Assembly (NCBI GenBank): GCA_015178975.1
Contig: WHVD01000011.1
Coordinates: 1,364,001 to 1,428,000, forward strand
Direction: 5' to 3'
Origin: Hysterangium stoloniferum
Taxonomy: Eukaryota > Basidiomycota > Agaricomycetes > Hysterangiales > Hysterangiaceae
DNA length: 64,000 nt
Positions within the stretch are counted from its first letter, which is position 1. Each line of letters begins with the position of its first letter. The notes below the pieces were generated by a model. It searched no databases and was not told the DNA's origin. It saw only the letters and a list, made by a program, of their open reading frames with translations. This document shows, one piece after another, positions 1 through 11,575 of this stretch. The position numbers and the translations under genes were made by a program.

Positions 1-1339
1 TGTATGATGATGGTGGAGTAGCACTGTGACACAAAAAAAACCCTCATGGTAGTGGTGATGTAAAAATATGCTCAGAGGTGAGGGTAAGATGTCGAGGCAG
101 AGTGTGACACAAAGTTTCGCAAGTTGCTTACATAATCGAACATACTTCCCTTTCATAGGCTCGAGTAGTTTATTTGATTGATCACCTTTTTGCACTGAAG
201 ATAATAATATATATTTTGATTTATAATGGTATATAATTAATAATAGGACATTATGGAGTTGGAAAGTGTGTTGGTTTCATAACAAACCACATGATAGCCA
301 CTTTTGCCCATAATTGCAAGGCTCACCATCCAGCAGCCTCGAATGCAATAAAACTCGCTGAAAGGTTCTTTTGTATGTGAAGAGAATGAATAACAGTCAA
401 TATAAGCTACACAGAATTCTTTAGGGATTTTAAGCATAAGTTGCAATTAAGTCACCTACAAGGCCTAATTAAGTTAACTGAGCTTAATTTTAAGGCAAAT
501 TTTAAGGAATTTTAAGGGCTTGCATCAACAGACCAGGTGATTTTATAGTACAAAGATGGCTGCTAGACCTTTTCTCTACTATTAAAAGGCCAATTACCCA
601 TTTTATATAATATTTGAAGTGTAATACAGGCCCAACACATCAAATAAATTTCATTGCACAGCCTGTGGCCTTAAGCATGCATCGAAGAAATGTAAGCTGC
701 CCAATTTTGTATGACTATATGTATATATGATAAATGCTACATGAAAGATAAATTAAATTCAAAATTATTTCCAGTTTCAATGGCAATGCAGTTAACTATG
801 TGTCTCATCCATTGTGAGATTTGAATAAATTCAAGAAACCGTCTAAATCAATATTTCTATGCATTAAAAAATCACAGCACCGACTTTGTAAAAAAGATCT
901 AGAAAATTCCAAGAAAAATTTTGTGCCATCTTAAATTGATCTATTAATCTATTCATTCATTCAATTTTTTATTTATTTATTTTTCAGTAAAAAAACGAGC
1001 CATGTGAGCATGACTGATGGTGTTTAGGGCACAATGAAGGTGGTTAGAGTGGGTGTTTGAGCGGGGTCACGGCAGTTTCCGAGGGATAATCCTACACTAT
1101 CCCAACTATCACAATTTTAAGCGATTAGCGAATTTTAACACCAAAAGGCTTAAAATATCGGAGTTAAGGGAACTTAAGATGTGAATGGTTAAGTGATTCA
1201 TTTATCCCAATGAAGACATCTGGTGTCCAGAGACCTTTCCGAAAAAGGTAAAAAGTTATTCAACTCAAAATCCTCAAACCAGTTGTAGTTGAGTCAACCA
1301 CCACACAACTAGCTGGTATTTATGTTTATAGTTGAATCC
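1..1339. other. AT-rich stretch without a recognised gene
   Basis: I see no coding sequence, RNA gene or recognisable transposon terminus here. Homopolymer runs and a T-rich patch lie around 960-990. The stretch probably consists of old repeat debris next to the copia fossil that follows, but no family can be assigned. Confidence 0.4.
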
Positions 1340-3121
1340 TGTTTAATTACAAACAAGAAACTGTTGGTGTGAATTGGTACACTACACTACTTCCATCATG
1401 TACCTTTCCAGATCTTGACACGCCTTGTGGATAATCAGGTATGTTTGAAACTAGATGTGGCTCATCCAATGATTTACCCATTTCTTCACTAGGTTGATAA
1501 GCATGAGTGTGGGGTGGGATTTGAATCCTAAGCTGAGGCTTACTCGTTATTGGTTGTATTAAATGTATGTTTGTTATACCTTTGAACTGATCTTCATCCC
1601 TATATAGTACTGGTGATGGTAATGTCATTATGTCTTCATGGAATATCATGTCCCTCATTTTTTCAATTCACATTGCCCCAGGGAATCACACTAAATAGCC
1701 TGAAGAATGCAGCTCACAACCCACTATGCAGCCCATTCTCGAATGTGAGTCCTATTTCTGTCATTTTTGCTTTGGGATTGCCACACTAACTGGACTTCTG
1801 AATATTTGCAGGTATAACAAGTCTGGTTTCTCTCCCATAACATATTCAAGGTGGGTGTTCATTATTTGCTCAAGTTGGATTACAGTTCCTCAAGTATGCT
1901 ATTGTTTCACTGCAATTGACTATAAATATTTAGGAAGCTGAGATGCACATAACAAGGATTGGGCTCCTTCTGTTATTTTTGCTGCATATACCATGTATTG
2001 GGCCCCTTCCATTATTGTGTGTATTCCTGTCTCCACAATACCATTTTGCTGTGGTGTATAAGGTACTGAAGTAAATAATGCTATTCCTTTTGATGACAGA
2101 CAACACCTAAACTCTGAATTCACTAATTCAGTTCTATTATCAGCCATGACTTCCTAAACCTTTGTATTGAATAATGTTTTGAGTTGGGCCACATATTCTT
2201 GTATTTTTTGCACTGCCTCCAGCTTTCTTGCTAATGTTTCAACAACCCATACAACATGGGAGAAGTCATCAACAATAATAATGAAATAACACTTCTTGTC
2301 AAAGCTCATAGTTTCCGTAGTCCTGCAAGGTCCATATGGAGTAATTCTCCCAATTTTGTCACTCTGGTTTGTCAGTTTTAAATGGGTGTCTGTGCTGTTT
2401 ACCCTCAATGCATGCAATACAGTCAGCCTCAGGACCCAGAATTTTATAAATTTCTATCCCAGATGCAAAATAATGTGCAAGGCTCCTAATAGCAGTTGTG
2501 TTCAAATGTCCTAAGCATTGATGCCATTTCATAATGTCACATCTTGAATTTGTGGCAAAAGCCATAGGTACATCTTCTAGCCTATTCTGTCATTCTTCAT
2601 TTGATAAATTCATATATTTGCATACTGTTGGCAATGTGGAAATTGTATTCAACTGAAAAGGGTATATGCTACCCCTCTCATTTGCCTCAATGAGAGTACA
2701 ACCTGATGGATCAATGATGGTAGAACTGCTTTTATTTAGCACAATGTGATAGCCATCCTTAAAGAAAGGTGCAGGGTTAAGGTGTCACACTTTGACTTCA
2801 GGAGTCCATTCAACATTGGGGATTTCACCTATAAATTCTGGCCCAAACTTTAAATTGCAAAGTTTCAATACCTTTAGCATGGATATATGCTCCATTCACC
2901 ATCTGGATTTTCTTCAGGGTTGTATATGCCATAAAATCATGTAAGTTCTGCATACTTGGCACATAGTATCCTGATGCTGTAGAATCCAGGAAGTATCTAT
3001 GTTGGGTGTTCTCCTTACTCAAGAAGAATGTAGATTTGACAGCAGTGAATAAGTCTCTACTTGTGACAACAGGGGATGATATATTTCCAGATGAGTCATC
3101 CATTCTCCTACTCTGGCTCAT
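1340..3121 (-). mobile_element. Ty1/copia retrotransposon fossil, pol part
   Basis: Reading the minus strand from high to low coordinate, the parts appear in copia order. A protease-like segment (about 3121-2825) contains a LDSTAS-type active-site region. A GAG-pre-integrase segment (2565-2359) has the WHQCLGHLN motif and a CIAC zinc pair. The integrase core follows (2417-1920), with IIIVDDFSH and the TPQQNGIVE motif typical of copia. Last comes the linker after the integrase (1658-1347). Reverse transcriptase and RNase H are not seen, nor are paired LTRs. The copy is broken, with about half a dozen breaks, and looks old. Confidence 0.8.
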
Positions 3122-3173
3122 TTGAATGTTGGTTCACTGAGCAAATTTCTTCTTTCTTTTAGAAAAATCCTTT

Positions 3174-3803
3174 TGTTAGGATCCTTATCATTTGGACCCC
3201 CACAACTTGGTTTTACCCTTGTGACCTGTTAGAAGCCTCACCCTTTCAGGCCCCCACAACTTGGTCCTACCCTGGTAACCCTTCTGGGACCCTGACATTG
3301 GTGCCTTGGACTCAGAGCCACTGCCTTGGGGACCCCAACACTTGGTTTGTGTTGGGATCCTGTCTTCAGCCCCCACAACTTGTTTCTACCCTGGACACCT
3401 TTCTGGCACCCTGACATCAGAGCCCCAGACTATGGGGCCACTGCCTCAGCACCCCAAAACTTGGTATATTGTAGGTTACCCCTCTAGTCATTCCATTCTG
3501 TCTCCATCACTCTCCCTTCATCTGTTCTACATGTAAATGTTATTTGCCACCTCATACCCCTTACAATACTTTTGTTACATCCTCTTTAGTTTTAGTTTGA
3601 TCCTTGCCCCCTTCCATGTTTCCCTTGACCTGTCACTACTTCCACTTCCTTGATTGGACCTCCAACTCTCCATTATACCTTTGTATAAAGTTCCTACCAT
3701 GTATGCTACAGTTCTCTAGTTTGAAACTTGACTTAGATTATCCCTCTCTTGTGTTTAATTCCCTCTACTAGCCTCCTCTCCCCATTTGACTTAGATCTTA
3801 ACA
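3174..3803 (+). mobile_element. LTR, family B-like, solo or truncated
   Basis: The stretch starts TGTTAGGATCC and ends ATCTTAACA, the ends of family B elsewhere in the window (51,155-51,869). The first 300 bases contain several imperfect repeats of a CCCCCACAACTTGG unit alternating with CCTGACAT and CACTGCCT segments. No matching 5-bp target duplication flanks it, and it lacks the usual GAAGCCAAG box, so it is rearranged or internally deleted. Confidence 0.6.
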
Positions 3804-4090
3804 ACAAGGATGATTATTGAGTGAAGGCTGGGTCATGGATTAAAGAAGTATTTAGAACAAATGTGGGGAGTCTGGCTGGACTCTGGCCCAGGAAATGACC
3901 AATTAGATGTGGAGACATCAACTGTCAAAGGGTGAAACCACTGGGTTCTGGGTCATAACAGGAGGTGTCTAGTCAAGAGCAAAATATCAGAATGGGATTT
4001 GAGTCAAAGGGTACTTGAGTGATGAGGGTTGCATTCTGGTGGATTCTGGATCTTGACACTAGTACAGAGGATGATTCAGGATGTGAGATT
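3804..4090 (-). mobile_element. LTR fragment, family F (reverse)
   Basis: The reverse complement aligns by eye with 11,740-11,890. Shared stretches include GACACCTCCTGTTATGAC, CCCTTTGACAGTTGA and the TCCAGYCAGACTCC region. This is an old, truncated copy of the LTR type that also lies at 11,576-20,246. Confidence 0.55.
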
Positions 4091-4879
4091 GTATACAGAA
4101 AATACCCCATGAAGTTTCCAGAAATGGATCTTTACACATAGGGCAACAGGGAGTAAATGGAAATGAATCCAAAAGGAAATCAGATGGCCAAACATGAGGA
4201 TCTAAAAAGAAAGACACAATGGTCTTGCTTTCAAGGTATAATAATTAAGAGCAACTAGTCATTAAAATTATCAAACAGATATGTAACTGGTCATTGGCAC
4301 ATCTTGGTGGTCCAATATACTGATTAACTGATGCATGGTCACTGGTGGCAGACATCCCATCATCTAGCCATATGTAAGTCAGTGTGCTGGGAAGTGGAAA
4401 AAAAAAACTGAAAGAAGTGCAGTGGAGGTGTTGGGCTAGCTGAAAGTTTCTACAATGGTTAGCATTCTGTTTACTGAGGATTCCATGAAGTTGTGAGATT
4501 TCGTTGGGATGTCATTTCAACAGTTGCTTCTAAAGAGAGTAGTCACATGTGCAGAGGTGCTGGACTGAGGGTGTTTGAGGTGGACATCTGAAGAGTATAT
4601 TGCATGTGTGAGGCACCAAGCTAGAGATTGTCTAAAAGAATGTCTGAAGAAGGGGTAGCCAGTGGAGCCTCTGCAGCCCTGGCTGAAACTAAAGAAGAAG
4701 GAAATTGAATGTCAGGAGCCCAGAAAGTATGACTCAATACCCAGTCTCTCAACAGATTGTAAGTGGGTGAGTGAGTTGTATCCAATGATGACTGCACAAA
4801 CAATAACCAACAGTGTCAAAAATGACCTAAAAGGTTCCATACAGAAAAAGTGAAAGGTCTTTTGTGTGATTGTCATTAA
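4091..4879. other. Unassigned repeat debris
   Basis: I see no convincing coding segment. The stretch joins an LTR fragment to the reverse-strand gag fossil and probably belongs to the internal part of that element downstream of the zinc knuckle, but no domain is recognisable. Confidence 0.3.
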
Positions 4880-6320
4880 GGAGTCTTGAAAGAGACCAGC
4901 TCAACTGGTAGTGTGTGAGTTAAGAGCTATAATGAAGGAAAAGGACAGAATGCTAAAAACAAGGGAGACTGAAAAGTCTTGGGATCTAAAAGAGTGGATG
5001 TATGGCTGGCTGGAGAACTTCTGTTGCACAGGAGGATCCAACACAACCCTTGGCCAATGTGGGGGTTCAAGGGGGTGCTTGTGCTGTTTTTGACTCAGTG
5101 CTGATGTTGGCATTTCTGAGGGCTTTTCAGCCTTGGCAGTGCAAGTCTTGGTGTTGTTGTTTAGAGGACATTTGTTTGCCATGTGGCCCAGGGTGCTGCA
5201 CCAAAGGCAGAGGTCATTGTCCTTTTGTCACTGTTTCTCCTCAGGTGTCAGCTTACCATCTGTGCCAAGCTTGGTACTCAAATCATCTTTAGGCTTGGCT
5301 GTGGAGCCACCAGTATTACCACTAGAGGCTACAGCACCATTGGAGGTCAAGTTGGTCCTATTTCTTCTTGGACTTCTTCAAGGAGTGTTCACCAGCATTG
5401 TTATTGTTGCCAGTAGATGAGGATGCATGTTCACTGTCTTGGCTGCCTTTTGCTGGACAGTCTGAAGATGTTTCACAATTGTCCTCAGCACACTACTCTC
5501 AATAGTGAGCATCACATTGCTGAGCCTTGATGTGCATATCAGTGAGAGTGGTCAGCTTGCCATCATCTTGACAAATGTCATCCTTAATATGGGACAGGAG
5601 ACCAGGATAGAACCTATGGTGTAGAGTGGAGTCACCCCAATCAAAAAGAGTGGCAAGAGAGTTGAACTGGATAATATATTTGTGATCCACTGACTATCCT
5701 TCATTTTGATATTGGCCAAAGTTACTTTGGTGTTGCCAACATGGGGTCCAAAGTTGAGTCTGAGTTCTGTCACAAAAGATGAGTAGTTGTTGAGCCAGCC
5801 AGGATGATAGTCATCAAGGTTGTTGAGTACTGGTTTGAACAAATTCATGGTAGTGCCCTGAAGAAATGATAAGGTGAATATACATAACCTTGCTTCTGTC
5901 AGTGGTGAATTCATCAGGCTGGTCATTGAAGTTGAGGTTGCATTGCATGAGAAATGGCTGCAACTTTGAAGTGTCAGTTCCATTAAAAATGTCAGGTTCC
6001 TTAACCTTTGTATGCCTGGTGGCCTTCCCTCAATTGTTTTCAAGGAAAATGGTGAGCCCTTTAAGTGCTGTCCTGAGACTTGGTTTGAGAATCAATGTGG
6101 AACCATGAGATGTGTCTGCTGAATTATTGCCAGAATGATGGGAACCATTATGTGAGCTATGGTGGGATGAACTTTGAGGTCTGCTACCATGACTATTAGA
6201 GTGAAAACTAGGAATAGAGCTGTGGTGAGAGCTATGATGGGAACTCAGAGGTCTGCCACCAGAACTGTGGTGTGAGCTGGGAGGACCACTACTATGAGAG
6301 CTAGGTGGGCCACCACTAGT
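4880..6320 (-). mobile_element. Ty3/gypsy gag fossil
   Basis: On the minus strand, a His/Ser-rich N-terminal part (about 6310-6120) is followed by the capsid-like region with PGWLNNYSSFVTELRLNFGP (about 5850-5730). A CCHC zinc knuckle of the form CLWCxTxGHMxNKC lies at about 5215-5165. The same gag family occurs on the plus strand at 34,935-41,260 and as remnants at 11,520 and 20,247. The copy is broken, with more than five breaks. No pol sequence follows it here. Confidence 0.75.
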
Positions 6321-6444
6321 GTTAAGATCTAAGCAAGGGGGAAAAAGGGGATGATTTCAGAGGTTCAAAAATGGTGAATCATACTAATTGAGAGGTCTGA
6401 TTCTATTATAAGGCAAAGTGGAGCTTGGCTTCAATGTATGTGTT

Positions 6445-7164
6445 TGTTACGACCGTGTCGCAACCCTATCGGTCCCGAGGTTATCGCCACTTGTCAACAT
6501 TTCAAGTCATCCTCTTGGAAACCATCGGCCCTGAAGCTGACGAATGTTTCGCGAAGATCAAACTCCATTTACGCCCACGTCAAAATAACTCGTATTGTCT
6601 GGTCAAACTTTGATACGTCCCCTTTATTATGTTGATCCGTCCAATCTTATGTTTCGCATATGTCTAGCTATATTTGTAGTCCTTGAACTATTTCCTTTTA
6701 TCGTAATCCCGCTCTCGGTTATCATCGGCCTCCGAACTAATCATAAACTTCTCGTTCCTAGTCAAGCTTATTGTTAATACCGTGTTCCGCCCTTCTCCCC
6801 ATTAGTATTTTCCAGACGCCTGTTACTTGTATATGAACCCGCTGTAGTTGTAGTCACCAGGCAATCAGAATATCGACTCAGAATACCCTCATACGCCTGT
6901 ATCAGTCTCATACTAAGAATCCCCCATCCGCCTTCGCGTGCGCTCGCCCACTCCCGGCCCCGACCCCTTGGCCCGACGCTCGACTTGTCCTTCGATTCCG
7001 ATCGGTATCACGCCGAAAGGTACTCACTAGGATTAGTCTTCGCCCGCCCGAAATTTAAGGACATCCTACGGATATTTGCGAGGGTGCAGCACATAAGCTG
7101 AAGCCAAGTCCTTCCGATCGGTCCCTGTCGGCCACTGACATTAGTCAGTTTTCAGTTCTTAACA
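6445..7164 (+). mobile_element. Solo LTR, family A
   Basis: A 720-bp sequence with TGTTACGACC and TTCTTAACA ends is flanked on both sides by GTGTT (6440-6444 and 7165-7169), a perfect 5-bp target duplication. No internal region is present, so this is a solo LTR left by LTR-LTR recombination. It is rich in CpG compared with other family A copies in the window, which suggests a relatively young or less decayed copy. Confidence 0.9.
7080..7111 (+). promoter_or_regulatory. Conserved TATA-like LTR box (family A)
   Basis: The sequence GCACATAAGCTGAAGCCAAG lies about 60-85 bases before the 3' end of this LTR. The same box recurs in LTR families A, B, C and F with a better TATA in some copies (TATATAAG or TATAAG). 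It is probably the LTR core promoter. The role is inferred; the conservation is seen. Confidence 0.5.
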
Positions 7165-7405
7165 GTGTTGCACCCTCACATGAACTGTTAGAGTGTGTGC
7201 TCCAGTATTTCAATGTCACAAATCAATTATTCTTCAATAAAGTCAAATAATATTCTACTGATCAAATTCGAAAGCCTCATTTGACGAAGTATATATTCGC
7301 CCTGTTGATGAAGTAAGAGGCTATTATCAGTCGTGAGAACTCATGGAAGTATTTGTCAAAGAAGTTACAACAAGTTAGATTACTAGTATCACTACTTTAC
7401 AGATA

Positions 7406-7628
7406 CAGTGACCTCAAAAACCCTTTCCATGTTGACCCCAAATGCAGTGTTTGAAGAACACTGCCTTACAGCGTGGGAATTACGTTTAGCTTTGGTGGAG
7501 TCATACATAGTACATCCTCTTGGCTACAATATTGCTCCTTGGGTCACATGACTCCAATCACAGGGTATAGAGATATGATTAATTTAAAATAGCAATACCA
7601 TGGAAAGGGTTTTTGCACTTTTGAACTG
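7406..7628 (+). repeat. Left terminal inverted repeat of the Tc1/mariner element
   Basis: This 223-bp arm matches the reverse complement of 8809-9031 with only a handful of differences by eye. The motif AAAAACCCTTTCCATG occurs at its outer end, and a related AAAACCCTTTCCATGG block lies near the inner end in inverted orientation. Such paired sites resemble inner and outer transposase binding sites in long-TIR Tc1 elements. Confidence 0.9.
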
Positions 7629-7648
7629 AACAGGGTATTTACATATTA

Positions 7649-8673
7649 TCAGTACTTGGTATAACCACCTTTTGCTTTAAGCACTGCCTGAACCCTTCTA
7701 GGCATGCTTTCAATCAATTTCTGACACTCCTCAACTGGTATTCTATCCCACTCCACTTGAATCCTTTCCCACAATTCATGAATTCCATTGGGAGGGTTTT
7801 CATGCTCTGCAAGCCTGCTCTTGAGACAACCCCAGAGATGTTCAATAGGATTTAGGTCTGGGGACTGTGCAGGCCAAACCATAGTCCTGAATTCTTGCTC
7901 TTCTAGCTAGTTCTTGACCAGCCTGCAGGTATGCTTAGGGTCATTATCCTGCTGAAAGATGATGTCAGAAGGATTGAGACCATAATACTCCAGGGTTTGC
8001 TGGAGCTGATCCTTCAAAATTTGAAGATAGAGGTCTCCATCCATCCTACCATCAAGCTTGCTAGCAAAGCCAACTCCCTCCCAAGTCATACAATCCCACA
8101 TCATAAGAGAACCTCCTCCAAACTTCAGAGTTCCCTCTACCAGCCTATTATTAAGGCCTTCACCTGCCCTTTTCCATGCCCATTTATGTCCATCTGACCC
8201 TAGGCAATTGATTTTGGTTTCATCAGACCATATAACCTTCTTCCAGTCCTCCATAGTCCAATCCTTGTGAGCATAGGCAAAGTCCAAGCGAGCTTTGTGA
8301 TGCCTAGTGGAAAGAAGGGGGTGTTTTGACTTGACCACAGCCTTCATACCAGCTTTCTTCAAGTGGAGGCGAACTGTACTGGCAGAGAGGGGCTGGTTGA
8401 TAATGTTGGTAAGTGCTTTGGTCACTTGGACAGCATTTTCAGCTTTGCCAGAGGTGATGAGATGCTGAGCATGTCAAATATTTGTAGGAGAAAGCTTTGA
8501 GGGACAACCCCCAACAACTTTGGGAAGGAGAGAACAAATGTTTGGACCGAAGTTTGGATATGGCAGATGGGCTAACACCAGTTCTCTTGGCAATAGCTTC
8601 ACCAGAGTGGCCAGAATCAAGCAAGGAGAGGATGGTAGGTATTTTGTTGAGTAAGAGAGAGGGATTTGACCAT
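7649..8673 (-). pseudogene. Tc1/mariner transposase, disrupted
   Basis: The enzyme would cut and paste the element at TA sites. From the ATG at 8673 the reading shows an N-terminal helix-turn-helix (SGHSGEAIAKRTGVSPSAIS), then a second helix-turn-helix region (SASTVRLHLKKAGMKA). The DDE catalytic domain has WSDETK for the first Asp, FQQDNDPKH for the second, and PDLNPIEHLW for the Glu, the DD34E spacing of Tc1. The catalytic residues are all present. The frame is broken by two frameshifts in the N-terminal part (near 8625 and 8570), a TGA near 8474, and a TAG at about 7904 after CRLVKN. The total length, about 340 codons, fits the family. Confidence 0.9.
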
Positions 8674-8808
8674 GATGGTGGTTAGGAATCAAGAAGTGTG
8701 GAAGTGTGAGAACTTTTTTAAACTCAGACATACTATTTACATATATATATCTATTTGTACCAACAAATAATAGCCATTATTCTATGATTTGACTGAGATC
8801 CTAGTCAT

Positions 8809-9031
8809 CAGTTCAAAAGTGCAAAAACCCTTTCCATGGTATTGCTATTTTAAATTAATCATATCTCTACACCCTGTGATCAGAATCACGTGACCCAGGA
8901 AGCAACATTGTAGCCAAGAGGATGTACTATGTATGACTCCACCAAAGCTAAGTGTAATTCCCACACTGTAAGGCGGTGTTCTTCAAACACTGCATTTGGG
9001 ATCAACATGGAAAGGGTTTTTGAGGTCACTG
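8809..9031 (-). repeat. Right terminal inverted repeat of the Tc1/mariner element
   Basis: This is the inverted partner of 7406-7628, the same length to the base by eye. It ends in CACTG next to the TA target duplication. Confidence 0.9.
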
Positions 9032-9350
9032 TATTTTGACTGACTTCCCTCGCTCCTTTCATGGCCCTTTTATGCTTTTCTTTGTATCGTTATGACTATA
9101 TTATGAACTAATAATGAAATCATTCATGAGGTTGAAATGATACATGTCGAAAGAGATTTGATGGTGTCAAATAATGTTTGGGTTTGTCGAGTCGAATTCA
9201 ATGAGTCGAAGAGTTGTCGAAAATTACCTTTGAATATTTGTGACAATATTGTGACTTGTGACGGTTGTGACAGTATTCTCCCCTTGTGACTGAGCCCACA
9301 AGGTCGGAGTTTAAAAAATTTTCATTGTCTATTTTTGTGTTCATCAATCA

Positions 9351-10150
9351 ATGTCTGACATAGAAGTCAATCAACTCAAATCAGAATCTGAGTTTTTGGG
9401 TTTCAAAGATAGGGATATAGTTGTTGATGTGGTTGGTAAGTTGATTTCTGGGATTTCTTTAAATTAGTTAATTAGTTATTTTTTAAAAGAAATTCCCAAA
9501 AAGTGTTTAGCAGATTGCGAAGAACTGTTCAATAAGGCCACTTGTAAGGGAATTGGAATGCAATGGGAATTTGAGGCAAAATCGGAAAATTTGTGATTTT
9601 TCAATTTGTCGAATTTTTCTCGAATTTTGCTAATTTGTTTTTTTTTCAGTTGCACAATGTGTTTTAACACAAATTTCGTGTGCAAGAAAACAAATGCATT
9701 GTTGAACTGTGATCGGTGCAATCGATTGCATTGGGCCTGTTATTGGACTGTAAATAGGCCAGCTGGGAAACCACATTGAAACCATAAGAAAAGTTGAGAC
9801 GTGATTGAAGAATTGGAGAATGAGAGTGAAAATGGTAGTCTGGGAATTCATAAATTGGGCAAAGGAAGGATGTCCGTTGCAACATTAGGTCGGAAAATCG
9901 ATCAGATAATCACTTGGAGAAAGAGATGAAATTGATCGGCAAAAGAATGTCGAAAATGGAAGAAACAATGGATGATTTAATTGGTGAGATTAAAGCGTTT
10001 AGGGATGATTTTTCGGTTCTGTCAAAGAAACTGGTCAAAAGTGGCGATTTCAGTGAAGAAACTGATATTAGTGTTAATAGTGGGAGATTTAGAGGGGCAT
10101 GGTTTGATAAGATGGTGGAATTGAGAGAGGAGGGGATTGAGGATTTATAG
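9351..10150 (+). other. Antisense accessory gene of the chromovirus, copy 1
   Basis: This lies opposite to the retroelement's own coding strand, between the integrase end and the 3' LTR. An open segment from ATG 9351 ends at a canonical donor (GTAAGT at 9436). A second runs 9490-9592 between an AG acceptor and a GT donor. A third starts at 9650 after a T-rich tract ending CAG. Both introns (54 and 57 nt) are host-like, and the phases fit. The third segment encodes a CX2CX6CX8CX2CX6C motif. An open coiled-coil-like stretch follows (9914-10150). The same layout is seen at 18,613-19,491 in a diverged copy. The copy is a fossil with a few breaks. Its function is unknown; DNA or RNA binding is inferred from the cysteines only. 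Confidence 0.55.
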
Positions 10151-10906
10151 ATACTTAAAATTTTGATATAATTGATTTTTTTGCATTTTGATAATTTTTT
10201 TTCGATTTTGTCGGATAAGTGTCGAAATAAGGGTCGAAAGATAGTTGTTGAAATTTTCAATGTTGTGGAAGATTTGGATATTTTTGATGAAATTCTTCGA
10301 TAAGGTTGAAAGCATGTTCAAGATCTTGAGATCCTAACCACAAAGTTTCTTTGTCTGTTCCTTTGTAACCTAACCAAGCAACTAAATATTGTAATAAATC
10401 TTTATATCTTTTATTGAATTTTGAATCAAAAATTTCTCAAATTTCATATTCAGGTTCTTCTTCAACATAAATTGGTGGAGGAGGAGGTTGTTTCTGATTT
10501 GGGAAAGTATTGGGATAAAATGGTTCTAACATTGAAATGTGAAAGACGGGGTGAATTCCTTTGAGATGATTGGGAAGTTTTAATGTATATGAATGAGATC
10601 CTGGTCGAGCAATGATTTCGAATGGGCCTAATAATTTTTCCAATAATTTTATTGATGGTCAAGTCGTTCAAATGAAGTTGGATTGTACAAAGACTTGAGA
10701 ATGGATTGGGAAGTTGAATGACTCTTTTCGATGTATGTATGTCAGAATATTTTTGATAATGTATTTGTGCTTTCTGGATATTTGATTTGAGATGTTTATG
10801 TAGAGCTTCGAGATCTGTCATATAATCATGAGCTAGAGCGGAAGCTAGATCTTTTTCAGGGTGAATTTCTAACAATGGATGATAACCTTTATTAGCAAAA
10901 AATGGC

Positions 10907-11519
10907 AATAGAATTATGGTAGAAAGCATGGTTTTTCATTAGGGTATGATAAGATCCTGAGACTTGAAGACACAATTGGACAGTGTTTTCATCATTCATA
11001 TTATGCAGTGTGATTGGGGCCCATAACCTGTTGACAATCAAGACACTATTACAACTATTACAAATATAATATCTCATTATAGTGGAATTGACTGAGGTAC
11101 TCTACAGTGCTGTGAGTATATGTATATACACATCTACAGAACAAAAGAGACTTTGGAACAAAGGGACAAAAATACCTGTAAATCACATGCTTCTCAACTG
11201 CCACCATATATCACCTTGTCATATCTAGTGATTCCCAATTGTATTACATCTTAGAGCATGCATAAGCCCTCATTTCACAACAAAACAAGGCAAGGTTGAC
11301 CATACTAAGAACAAGGGTCAAGATGGAATAGGGACAAATGCAGGAGCATAATAAACCAGATGTCAAACAGGCTCAGTAACAGATCAGGGCAGAGATCTTC
11401 AAGTGTCTAAGAGGTCTGGGATATCTAGTCAGAGTCTGGTTGATAGATTGTCTTGTAAAAAGAGAGATAGGTGCTAGTATAGTGGGATCTGGGTCCTGAC
11501 AGGTTTTCCAGTCCTAACA
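10907..11519. other. Unassigned stretch between two retroelement fossils
   Basis: I see no gene or terminus. The right part (after about 11,400) may be non-coding sequence of the reverse-strand gag element whose remnant begins at 11,520. Confidence 0.3.
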
Positions 11520-11575
11520 CTTTCATCTTGAAATTGGCCAAAGCTGCTTTGGCATCACTGACAGCATCATTTGGG
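11520..11575 (-). mobile_element. Gypsy gag remnant, left part
   Basis: This short reverse-strand piece matches the gag segment around 40,650-40,700 (NTKTTLANIK-like coding). It stops where the family F LTR begins, and the same gag resumes at 20,247. It therefore marks the oldest layer of the nest. Confidence 0.6.

Larger units (their letters stand above)
7406..9031 (-). mobile_element. Tc1/mariner DNA transposon
   Basis: This 1626-bp element begins CAGTGACCTC and ends GAGGTCACTG, flanked by TA on both sides (7404-7405 and 9032-9033). It has unusually long terminal inverted repeats of 223 bp and a single reverse-strand DD34E-type transposase. It lies inside the reverse-strand chromovirus LTR, so it arrived after that element. 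The TA duplication and near-matching ends make the family assignment firm. The transposase is disrupted, so this copy would need another source of the enzyme to move. Confidence 0.93.
7216..10906 (-). mobile_element. Chromovirus (Ty3/gypsy) 3' fragment, reverse
   Basis: This is a reverse-strand copy of the 3' end of the element at 13,078-20,008. It holds the 3' LTR (7216-9272, split by the Tc1/mariner insertion), the polypurine region, the non-pol 3' segment, and the end of the integrase (about 10,906-10,437). The integrase end includes the GPFEIIARPGSHSYTLKLPN stretch and the Pro-rich linker before the chromodomain. Similarity stops abruptly near 10,906, so the copy is 5'-truncated. It is broken, with several breaks, and clearly diverged from the other copy. 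Confidence 0.85.

Noticed and set aside
3188-3376. Open frame rich in Gly/Lys/Trp on the minus strand
   Set aside because: It is a by-product of the imperfect CCCCCACAACTTGG repeats in the LTR, not a gene.
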